The position numbers and the translations under genes were made by a program. Positions 34,601-47,000 of a DNA stretch of 64,000 bases are shown piece after piece. Within the stretch, counting starts at the first letter, position 1; each line of letters opens with the position of its first letter. Source of the stretch: Corallium rubrum (Eukaryota > Cnidaria > Anthozoa > Scleralcyonacea > Coralliidae). Below the pieces are notes generated by a model, which worked only from the letters and a program-made list of their open reading frames with translations, had not been told where the DNA came from and did no database searches. The DNA is taken from assembly GCA_964035015.1 (NCBI GenBank), contig OZ035997.1, forward strand, positions 88,261,465 to 88,325,464, in the 5' to 3' direction.

Positions 34601-37600
34601 ATTCTACATAACTCGAGAGGGAACGATGAAGAAATTTTGAAATAAGCAGCTTTTTAGATCAAGAAGAGAACTGAATGATGCCTTGTCATATTTATGTGTC
34701 AACAACCAAAAAAGTAAGAAACCGCGAACGTCGAACGAGAAAAACAATCCGAAAAGACTAGACTGAATTGGCAGTGTTTGTGGTGACAAAAGGTCAAAAG
34801 CAGAAGAAAGTTTAACGGTAGAAGATTCGTATTTACCAGTTTAGCTGAGTTAAAACGGAAGAAATCTTGAAAATGAAAATTAATATAAATAATATATTGT
34901 CCAAAAATGTCTTTGAACGCTAGGACGTTGACATTGTGTCTTTTCTTGGCCACTGTTTATATATATTTTTTTGAATGAAAATTTGTCATTTGGTTCATCT
35001 CGTTGTTTTTTGTTGTTTTTTTAATATTGACTTTGCATGTTCTTTCGGTGTGTCAATACATGACTACAGATGAACCTTGCTAACTAATTTTCTGGGATGT
35101 TTTCTGATACGATCTGTGTGTCATTAATACAACAAAAAACAGAAATTAGGGGAGGGGGGAGTGGGGTTAAAAAATGCATATAAAGCGGGCGAGGGGTTGT
35201 TGCGTTCATGTATTTCTGGTAAAACTATAAAGACAAAACAGTATGTACTTACACATTGTGCTTGCATTTACTACAAACAGTTGATTCATTTAGTCCTACA
35301 GTATAATGTCCGTAAACACCCAAGTGTCGGAGTCATTCCAAAATAAAACGCTTGTCGCCATATGCACATAGACGTATTTTATTTAATTTAATTGAGTAAA
35401 TCTCATGATTTTCGCTACGAATTTGATTCATGAAAGCCATAAACTTCTTCTTTTGAAACAGACACTCCTTGTAACTTGCATGCCGGATTTGTCGTTTTGT
35501 TATAGATTTCTTAATGCCTTTGGCTGTTTTCTTCTCTACTTGTTTGTTGCTCTCCGCATACATAATTGAATACATCTTCGGTCGAAGACCAACAAAGTCC
35601 TGAATAGATAACCTATGCGTTTCATCTTTCATTTTCCCGAGTACTTTCTTTTTCGTTGTGCTGGTCCTGTGTATATTCGAACGTATCGAATAATTCAATA
35701 CCTTGCAGCATGTCTTGATAATTGTCTTCGGTTCTCACGTCATAGCAAAGGGTATCGGTGTCTGTAAATAACAGCTTCGCGTTGGGACCATACTTGTCTT
35801 TCATATACTCATAGTGGAACTGATACATGAGTACCTTGTACAGATCAAAAATAGTAAACCCAACATAAATTTGACGATTTAAGTACAACTTGGTCTTCCT
35901 CATAAAAACCATGGAGAATCTGAGCAAGAGAGTGAATGTAAAACTGGTCAACAACAGATTGAAGATTTAGCAGCTGTGAATATGAGGAAGACAAAGTTGT
36001 ACTTATATCATCCAATGTACGTTGGATTCACTATTTTAGATCTTTCCAAGGTGCTCATGTATAAGTTCCACTTTGAGTATATGAAGAACAAGTATGGTCC
36101 CAACGTGAAGCTGTTATTTACAGACACCAATACTCTTTGCTATGAAGCGAGAACCAAAGACATTTATCAAGACATGCTACAAGATATTGAATTATTCGAT
36201 ACTTCCAAATATGCACAGGACCATCCTCTACACAGCACAACGAACAAGACAGTACTCGGGAAAATGAAAGATGAAACGCATGGGATACCTATTCAGAAGT
36301 GTGTTCAGCTTCGACCGAAGATGTATTAAATTATGTATGCGGAGAACAACAAACAAGTAGAGATGAAAACAGGCAAAGGAATTAACAAATCTATAACGAA
36401 ACGACAAATCCGGCATGCAAGTTACAAGTGAAAAGAAGCAGTTTATAGTTTTCATGACCTAAATTCGTAGCGAAAATCATGAGATTTTCCCAATTAAATT
36501 AAATAAGCCCATGTGACGACAAACGTTTTATTTTAGATAATGATTCCAACACTTATGCTTATGGGCATTATAGGACTAAATAAATCAACTGTTTGTAGTA
36601 AATGCAAGCAAATTGTGTAAGTACATACTGTTTTGTCTTTATAGTTTTACAAATTTCCTTTGCATTAGATTAAATTGCATGGGTTCAACCAAATGTTGTT
36701 ATTAATAACCAGTTAGTATGACTGTATCTTTGGTCATGGTAGAGGGAGGTTAAAAGGATGGGGGTGTTGGGGGTGTTTCGGGGGAGGGGTGTGTTTAGGA
36801 AGCGCTTGGTAGGGGGAGGGGATGTGTGCTTCGGGGGTGTCTCAGGGGTGTTTTGGTGTTTAGGGGGTGTTTAATTGATACGGGACATGACGGTCCACTA
36901 GGGCCAAAATGTGGCCCTCTGCGGGCCAAATTTAGTTTTAAGTATTTAAAACCGAGGTGTTTAGAGAAATGTGGGATATAGACCTTATTCAAAAATGGCT
37001 GCCGAATAAGAATTCTTTTATGTGCATATAAATTAGCCCTGATGACCTCGTTTTAAAGTAAAAATTCTTTTGAAGTTCACACATGAAAACGAGTTCATAA
37101 GCGCTAATTTATGTGTATATAACAGAATTTTAATTCGGCGACCATTTTTGAATAAGGTCTATGGGAGGAGACAAAGTACATTCTTGAAACGGGACTAATT
37201 ATCAAATAAAAATCCCTTTGGGGCACAAAAGTCCTTGAGAATCTAACGGAATTTAAGTTGTCACTAAAACCCTAAATGTTTTAATTTCTCTAATTAAGTA
37301 AACTGTGAATCACACTTGTTTCGGTAAACACCAGTTTAACTGATTGATAGGGTACGGTCAATATTGGGTAACAACCATAAGACCATAAATAGGGACGTCA
37401 CCGGTGGGTCAGGAGATCCACCATATCCACCTGACGTAGGACCCCCCCTTCTGTATACTACTATATATATATATATATGGCTACGTAGGACGTGGGGCCT
37501 GGAATTGACGCCCAGAAATGCCTCACGGCCGCCATTTTTTGCCTCACTTTTTGATTGGCAGTGAGCTTTCCAGGTATATATAGAGTTCACTCGACACAGG

Positions 37601-39135
37601 GCGTCTATAAGATAGGAGCCGTGTGCCCTGAAGTATGTGTGATGCGCGGGACCCCCCGAATATTGGAACATTGAGAAGATTATTTACTCGCCCCAATCCT
37701 CGCGCGTCTTTACAAATGTCTGTCAAATATATTTTTTTCCTTTGCGACGTGTTTGTTCGCATGCAGCAAAAAAAGCCCAAAAAATTAAGTAACAATATTT
37801 ATACCAAAGATAGATCTATTAATGGAGTAACCGTCCTCGATTTCTGGTGCCAGGGCAAGTTATTAAATATTTTACAAAACGAGTGCGAGTTAGAACTGCG
37901 GAAGCCGCCATGATGAACGAAACGAAAGCTTGCTGGAAGAGAATTCACATTTCCTTTTTATATTTTGGTTTCTGGTGAAGGATGATCATACGGTAAGAAG
38001 AACATGTATTCTTTTGTCGATTAAAAATATAAAAGTGACCACAAGACGCTTAATTACCTTTCAAATACGTAAATTTTCAAAACATTCGAGCCAGGAAAAT
38101 TTCTCAACTGTAACCAAATTTTAGGCCGCAATCAACACGCTAATGCTAAACAAGCTCAAAAAATTACGCGATGAAATTTGACAGGAATAAAGTTTAATGC
38201 CTTCCAGACATGTCTTTAAAAAAACTAAGTTCTGGCTCATTTTTCAGTTATGAAATAATTAAAACGTTCTACGCGTGGAGCAAAATTAGACAAGGAAGCC
38301 ATAAATGGCTTCGGCTCCCAAATTGAAAATTTTAGTCGTTTTATACTTAAGAATGCCTTCCACCATGTTATATGAACAGTAAAACGTATGAATACCAAAA
38401 CAAAAAACTTACACCAACAATCGAGTCAATAGTTGCAGCATTATAAGAGATTTAATCAACCTCCTTGAATTTCACATGGATTTTTTGTTTTGATCAAAAT
38501 TTGCAGTTGGCCGCGCTCGCCCCATGCCTAAAGTGCATCACACATATTTCAGTGCGTCAGATTGGCGTTTCATCGCCCTATCTTATAGACGCCCTGCTCG
38601 ACACGACTGTAGACCGAGCTAAACTAAACTAGACCGAACTGGGCTGGACTACACTGAAAGCGGCATAAGATTTGAGTTACCTATGCAAACATTGCACTTA
38701 CTTTTGGTTGCCTTTTCGATCGCCGCGTGTTTCTTTTTAGCTTGAAATAGAGCATTAGACTAAAAGAAGAAGAAAAAAAATGAACGAACGAACGAACGAA
38801 CGAACGAACGAACGAACGAACGAACGAACGAACGAACGAACGAACGAACGAACGAACGAACGAACGAACGAACGAACGAACGAACGAACGAACGAACGAA
38901 CGAACGAACGAACGAACGAACGAACGAACGAACGAACGAACGAACGAACGAACGAACGAACGAACGAACGAACGAACGAACGAACGAACGAACGAACGAA
39001 CGAACGAACGAACGAACGAACGAACGAACGAACGAACGAACGAACGAACGAACGAACGAACGAACGAACGAACGAACGAACGAACGAACGAACGAACGAA
39101 CGAACGAACGAACGAACGAACGAACGAACGAACGA

Positions 39136-39166
<31 letters not shown>

Positions 39167-40964
39167 AACCAACCAACCAACCAACCAACCAACCAACCAA
39201 CCAACCAACCAACCAACCAACCAACCAACCAACCAACCAACCAACCAACCAACCAACCAACCAACCAACCAACGAATGGACGAACGAACCACGTGATTAA
39301 CAATATGCAAATAAATGATGTAGTTTTACGTTATTTAACAAATAAAACATAAAGTTCCGTGCATATGTACTCTTGTAAAAGCACGTTTGATGTCATTTTA
39401 ACACGAAAGAAGTTGAGTAGAGGCACGAGGCAATAGACGAGAGCGTTTACGGTACAGTTCTTTCGTGTTAACATCACGTTAAATGTTATGTTTTATTTAT
39501 TGTAAAAAATGTAGAAAAAAAACAACTAAAGATGGGATAGTTTTTCTGTGCTAAGAAATCTTTTTACTATTATGGCTGAAATGTTTTTAATAGATTAAGT
39601 AGATAGGGTTGATACATTAGTTGATATACTGTTTTGTTGCATTTTAACTTGTACATATACTATATTATCTTTTTTAAAAAACTATATTTAGATCATAAAC
39701 TTTTTAAATTTATCAGGGTCCCTGAGGATAACAGTATGTTGTATACTGAGTGGGTAGTTTTGAAAGTTCGCTAGCTTTTGCCGCCTGGCATCCTACGCCA
39801 CTCCACGCCATTTTACGTCATTCATGATCTTCATACTCTCTTATAAATACACGGGGCCCAGTCAATCAGAGCGCGCGTAGAGGACACCATATTTTATAAA
39901 CAGTTACAGAAACACGAGGGAAAATTTGGGAGAACAAGAAATTGAAGTGAGGAGTTGAAGTGGGTTTCCACGCTAATTTCAGTTCACTCAATTTTTCACG
40001 AGTGTTGCTACAACTCTATGTAAACACGGAAAAATGGTTTCTATTTCTGTTATTAGATAACATTTTGGGGGGAAAAAACAAATGACGGGAAATTTCCATG
40101 TTTACATACAATTATAGAAACACGGCTCTAAGCCAATCAGCTTATCAGCAGGCAATGTTATTTAATATAATAGACAATATACAGGTATACACCAACCAGT
40201 AGTTGTTCAGTTTCATTTAACAGCGAATGCAGCTGTAAAATTTCTTGATTTTTCTTCGCCAGTTCTTCTTTTGCTTTCACGATCTCCGAATGTCGCTTAT
40301 GTTGGTCTTGAGCTTTGAGAAGAAAACATTAAGTTGGCAGACTTATTTGAACAACACAAAAAAGGTCACGAATGCACTGGAACAAATGTGGTAGTTATTA
40401 CGGGCAAATGCGCATGCGCATACGCGTTTTTTGTCCCCAATGTTGCTTTTATTAGTCGGCTAGCTGTGGTAGGCCGAGTCTAGGTTTCGGCTCGGTTTTT
40501 CCCCCTTTTGGGGGGATTTTTGTACCTTCTACTTTAGCCGTGTGATGGAGTGAGGCCGTGAGGCATATTGTAGGTTCTTTGCTACTTTCGCTTTTGGAGT
40601 TGGACATAAAGTTGAACAGCTTTGCCTTTTGATAAAGGTGTTCCTGTACATTGTTGGTAGATTACAAAATGACTGACTTTAGTTTAACAGCAATCAGATG
40701 TGGCTGACAACTGTCTCAATTGTAAATATGTTCACCAATGTGAAGTATGCAACTGTTGCAACACATTCAGCCTTCGATCTGATCTTCCTAGGCTCACTCC
40801 CACCATTTCTCGCGCGGAAAAGAGCCTCTGCGGAGGAGATGTCCTCCGCACTTTGCCAATAGCGCGCGCGAGTGAACGCCGGTGAGGGTGTTAATCTCGA
40901 CATGCGTGGAGTCCATTTTACACGCGTGGAAAAAAAGCGAGGGAGACGTAATCTCGGGAATAGT

Positions 40965-41003
<39 letters not shown>

Positions 41004-44000
41004 TATATATGTTTGGTAAGGTGTCACGCGGTAAGAATTGTTGGACACTGGTGACTAACGATGCAGAAAACTAAATCTGTCAGTATTATTTTTGCTTTCG
41101 TTTATTACGAAATGGAGCCTGCTCTACTTAAATTAAAAGAGAACAACGAAGGAAAGGATACAAACAGCCGGTTTAATATATCTTGAAGCGAAACGAGAGG
41201 ACCTGAAGAAACCAAACGCCGTATGGGGTAAATAAAACCTCGATCTGAATTGCAGTGTTTGTCGTCACTCAGTGGTCTCAAAATCTTTCAAGTTTATAAC
41301 GGTAGGGGATTTGTATTTTGTCCTTATGTCCTAAAACAATATACAGCTTCACGTTTTCGTGCTTTCCCTTTGCTCGTCCAAATTAACCATAAGTCAGCTT
41401 AACTAAAGCTAACTTAAAACACTTAGGCTTATATCACGCTTATATTAAACCGTGGTGGACGTGGGCTTTGTCGGTTTTCTTGGCTGTGATTCCAAATTTT
41501 CGACTGAAACGTTGTCTGTTTAATTACTGGAATCCGATTCTACTGAATTGTTTTTATCTCAGACTCTATTATAAATGTAATTTTTGAGCCGTCAACTTTT
41601 AATTCTGCCTTTGCAAAATGTACTGTACATGCATAGAGAAGTCATTTGAAGGCTTGCTAGAAATAATCCCTTTTGAAACCTCCTAAAAACAATATATTTT
41701 TTACAACCAGAATTTAATAATGAAATCTAAGTTTTGCTTTGATATGTTCAACTTTCATTAAATGATTTAAATCAGTTTTGTCATCCTATCGACCTATCCA
41801 TAAATTCTATAAGTTAATATCCCAAGGATTTAATATCATTTGTTTTTATATTTGTTTGTTTTTATATTGACTGTATAATCAGGAGTGCTTATTTTCATCA
41901 GGGGGTGGGTGGGGGGTGTTTCAAAAAAGCATGTAAACCCCATTCTCTGCGCGCTCAACCTCATCCCCTTGAGAGACAGACTTGATCCAAGTCTAGCGGG
42001 CGAGGGGTTGTTGCGTTCATGTATTTCTAGTACTTATGTAATACCATCGTAAAAAACCCCGGTTAGATTTCCTATTAAACGGTTTCCCTTTAATGACATG
42101 TAATAATAATAGACTTTATTTAAAGAAGGTAAAAAAACCAGTTTAGCGAAGCTAATCTTACACTAAGAAGTTGAGATAAAGTTAGTTGGGTTTTTTTTGT
42201 GAATCACAATAATATTTAATCATATATTAAGAATTTAAACCTGGAAAACGGGCAAACAGTCATATTTTTGGGTATAGGGACAGTGAATTTTGGCTATGCC
42301 CTGGCCGACTATATAAAAATTTTCCATCTTCACAGGCGAAGATATTATTTTTTCTGAATAGAAAAAACTCTGGTATTTCGTCAATATCAATAACATACAA
42401 TCAATACCTATTTGTGCAGCTGCTTGGATTTGGTTGTGTTTTTCGATCACCTGATCTAAAGCCTACAAAAAGAGTAACCATGCAATGATGAGTTAAAGTG
42501 TCTATGAAGTGAAAAATACGTTGGCATTTTTGTTGTTTTAGGAGCACTCGCTGAAAATTTCAAGAGAATCTGAAGCGTAGTTTTCGCGCTATCAACTCTC
42601 AAAATTTGCCGTGGATACTTTGTTTTGGGGAAATTTGGGCTTCTTGGTAACAATGCCTTATGACGTAGGCAGATGGATCATTAATAGTGAAATCTATTGT
42701 TTTAATGCATAGTTGTCCATTTGCGTACGTCATTAGCATTATTACCGAAAGCCCAATTTTTCTCCAAGAACAAACTAGCCATGGCAAACTTTGCGAGTTA
42801 ATAGCGCGAAAACTACGCATCAGATTCTCTTGAAATTTTCAGTGAGTGCTCCTGCCATGCTCCTCTGTAAAATAAAACAACAAAAATGCCAACAAGTTTC
42901 ATTTCATAGACACTTTAAATGTTTATACTTCAAGGGTAAACTGAAAAAAAATCTAGCTTCTTTCCTATATTTTAAAAATTTCGTACAATGAGTAAAATGA
43001 GTAATCGATTACATCCAGGCTATGCAAAGTTCTTACTTGCACCTCAAACTGGCCTCAAAACTTTGTCAAAAGGTCAACTACTGAGGTCCATTGTTTTTAC
43101 TATGGCAATGTGGCAGCTTCAATGTACTGGTGGTTGTTATACATGCAGCTCCATTTCATCTACTCATTATCCGGTTTAAGCATGAAGGCGCGCAATAATA
43201 GGCGTCCTCCCTTGAAAGAGCGAGCTCATTCGTCAATCATTCATCTTGAAATGACACATCCTATAAAACGCTGTAACAACGACTGCAAATTCATGTGTCG
43301 ACTGTAAATTCATGTGTAATGTAATTGATAAGAGCTGACAAGTCGAACGGCCGTTGAGTAAACGGAAATAAAGTTTAAAAAAACAGTGCTGAAGAAATCA
43401 ACTCCTATCCCTTCTACTTGCCAAATACGTGTCCAACTACTGACTCAGATTATGCACGAAGATTACGAACAGGAGCCGACTATTAATCCAAGCTCAGGTT
43501 ACGAATCGAGCTTGGATAAATAGTTTTTCACATTATAGAATTATAGTTCATTGTTGCTATCTCAAGCAACCTGACAAAAGCAAATTTAAACCACCAACTA
43601 CTTTTAAAACGCAAACAAAAAAGTACAAAAGTATAATTATAATAAATCTAATTGTACAAGAAAGTTAGAGACAGTACATGTATGTATACCTCTGACTGAA
43701 AAGAATCACTCGGTTGTTTACGAGGAACTACTTGAGAAGCAACTTTTAAAGTATAATCAAAAAACTCTCTGAAAAAAATAAATAATTTTCAATTAAAAAG
43801 AGGGTCCACAATAGGCTTCCCAAATCCCGCTCAATATTTGTTACCCTTCCCCTGATTCCCGACAAGTTTGGTTAGCTGATCCAATCCCAACCACCGTCTT
43901 TTTTGCTATTTAGAAAGCTGCGCGAATCCCGTTGCTTAATCTCCTTGTTACGGAGCTTTAGATTTGACTACGACTACACAGAATAGATACTCAACCAGAA

Positions 44001-47000
44001 GTCCGACTATTCTGTATCTATTCTGTGACGACTACGAGTACAACTAACGAGATTAGTCATTGTGCGCGCCAACTTAGTGTTTCGTCATGTCGTACTGACG
44101 TGGTAAATTCGTAGTAGCCGCTTATTTCAGTACGAGATTTTCCTTGAAAGTCGTACTCAGATAAAAGGCTACTACAAGTTATAGTTAATAGAAAATATAC
44201 ATGGTTTGGAAACACGGAAAACTTCAAAGCGGTTCACAATCAAGCTACGATTCATGTTGAAAGGTACATGAAGGTGCCAAATCCTTTGTTTTAGGTTTAT
44301 TAATATTTCAACAGTATGGTTGAGTGATTAAACCCAAACGTTGCTATTGGATGATTGCTTCATTATACAGAAAACACAATATGTTCAGTAACTGTGAAAG
44401 TGCAAAAATTTCCATAAACCTGAACAAAAACCCAAAACAATGACTTCTGTTGAGCTTCCAAACCATGTATATTTTCTATTAACTATGTACAAGTTTATCA
44501 CGTCCGTACGAGATTACCGTACGCGTACAATGGCGCATCTCCTAGTCGTAGCCGTAATCAAATCTAAAGCTCCCAATTCCCCAAATCAGAAAAAAATTCT
44601 AATACTCGTTATCCGTCCGTTTTTCCTAGTCTTGTATCCCGTTCCTCGTTATCAAAATGATCGTTATCCCGCGTCCCGACAAACGTATTGTGCACTCTCT
44701 ACAAAGGGCTAATAAAAAATTATCAGTAACAAACAAAAATGTTTACTTAGTATCCCCTGTGTCGGCGAGGTGCATGTTACTCAAACCTTAAGGTGCTGTT
44801 ACACGATGCGATTTTTCTTGCAACACATTTAACCATGGGGGGGAAAAACTCGCAAATTGCAGGAAGGGTGTTAAACGATCAGCAACTTGCGAACTCTGTT
44901 GCAAGTTGCAGCAAAAAGTAGAACCCATCCAACTTTACTTCCAACACGGCAAAAATAACAAAATCGGAAGTTGCTACGGGGTGTTACCCAGTGCGATTTT
45001 TTTTGCAAACTGCAACATTTAGGCTATTTGTCGCAAGTTGCAAGAAAAATCGCATCGTATAACAGTTTTGCTTTACTATATTTCGATTTGTAATTCAACA
45101 ATGCCTACGCACTACACTATACTTTTATTTCACTTCTGGAAAATAGCCGTTTTCAAAAAGTTTCATATCGAAGAATGTCTTCAAAAAGTTTCGGTTTTTT
45201 ACGACCGTTTCATTCTTCACGTGTGGAGGGAAAGCCAATCCGTACAAGTTGCGTTTTCAGAAAAATCCGGATACGTGTGGACGGAGCCTCAGATATCGAA
45301 GTGAAACTGTGGTTCAAGTTCTTTAAACCGTTAGAACTTTCATCATAGAACAGTAACTGCTGTGGCCAGGTCCCCCAGGTGAAGGTCTTGCCAAGATCAA
45401 GATACAATAAGTTCTTAAAGTGGCACTACGATGAAAAAATCGTTAGTCTTTTTTTTTATCTTATCATAATTAAAAGTACATTTAAAATGAGGATGAACGG
45501 CGTTTGTGGTTTGTCAATATCTCATCTCGTTCAAGAGATATTCACGCTTTTGAAATTTGCAAGAAAAATAGCAAAAGTAAAAAAGTAACTTATAATTATA
45601 ATTATACTTTTTTACTTCAAAAAGTTTCATATCGAAGAATTCAGGGAATCATTCCAAATGTGTTGTTCGATGACTGGTGAAAAGGAATATCTCTAGAAAT
45701 AACAATAGAAAGTGCTCAAATTTTGCATGCTTATAGTATTAAATAAAATACGCTTCACTGTGGAACATTAGTTGTTTTCATGGAAACTGCTGGTGCCTGG
45801 CCTCCTCAAATGATAAAATTAAATTTGCTTATTTATCAGCAATAAAGTAGCGTTTATTAACAGATAACACTGGAAAAGTCTACAAATAAAGCCAACAAAG
45901 TAGGATTCATAAAGCGAGTCAGAACTGCGATGAGTTTCATCATTTAACTCTCAAAATGGAACGATTTTAGACATAGCGTGACTCGGTGACTCATTCGTCG
46001 GTGACGGAAAATTATGTTCATAAACAACCTACCTTTGAATAGCATTAGGTGAAATTGTATTATTTTGTCCAGTGGGGAAGAACAGTAAACACCGAACCTT
46101 TCAGATGTCATAATAAAGCAACTTTTCTTCAAATATCTGAGTGTATCTAGTTTGTTTCGTTATATCATATCCATGTTCGCACCCAGGGCGATGTGATATA
46201 TTCAATGACTCAATGTCCTAGAATCTAGGACATCTGGTTTTCATCTGACCAGAGCCTCCGATTTCCCAGTGTATACATCCTCGTTCCCAGGGCCTCCTTG
46301 GTACATTTCCTGAGTGAGCCACTTGCAGGCTATGCATTTCCTGATTTCTCTTAAGGTAGACTCTGTTATCTCTTTGACTTACATTCAATATACAATTTTC
46401 CAGTGAGACCTCTTTTTCTCCTGAGGATAATTACCCCCCCCCCCAATCTCAACACTACTGTAAATTTGTTGAGACAACTCAGAAGAAAAGTTGTTTGCAA
46501 GTTTGTAACAAGTTGTCATGATTAAAGTTGCTAGTTCTAAGCTTGACAGTTGACAACAAATATTATTAAAATAATTAAATTCACACAGTGATACAGCATT
46601 GTTGCAAGCTTAAAGCCAGCTACAAACACAACATGTTGACAAGCTGTGAGATTTTCCTGTACGTACATGCAAGTTTAAGCTATATTTAATCAACTGTCTA
46701 ATTGCTTTTATTTGTTTTTGAGTTGCCTGATTTTAATTGACTTTCGCACTTCATGAATAATATTAAACAAACTGCTATTTAATAGGAAGGCTTTCTGATG
46801 AACAAAGCCGTGTGATGTTAGCCAGATTGAAGCTATAAGACCAGAATACTGTTAAACTCACATAGACATTAGCCATTGGTTTGATAAAATTACGAGAAAT
46901 TAGAAATATAGTAAGATTACAGTATTAATAAGATGAAAGAGGTCAAGTTGTAGTCGACTTACATTTATAGCTAAGTAACTAAACGTTAAACTGTTATTAA

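Larger units (their letters stand above)
33559..37358. mobile_element. Palindromic Polinton/Maverick-type remnant with nested insertions
   Basis: Two inverted arms, 33559-35903 and 35982-37358, meet around a 78-bp centre. Without the Helitron-like insertion (left arm, 34054-35219) and a 187-bp MITE (right arm, 36977-37163) both arms are about 1.2 kb. Each holds the C-terminal end of a protein-primed family B DNA polymerase reading outward and then a shared 700-bp tail with GGGTGTTTCGGGG-rich sequence. The arms have diverged visibly, so the palindrome is older than the Penelope ones. It is a broken relic. Confidence 0.8.

Noticed and set aside
38680-39352. NERT / SFVR / NQPT frames of 170-209 codons
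   Set aside because: Translation of the (CGAA)n and (CCAA)n arrays.
45038-45304. An 88-codon plus-strand ORF
   Set aside because: It starts inside the MITE at 44796-45065 and runs into another repeat; no splice or family support.
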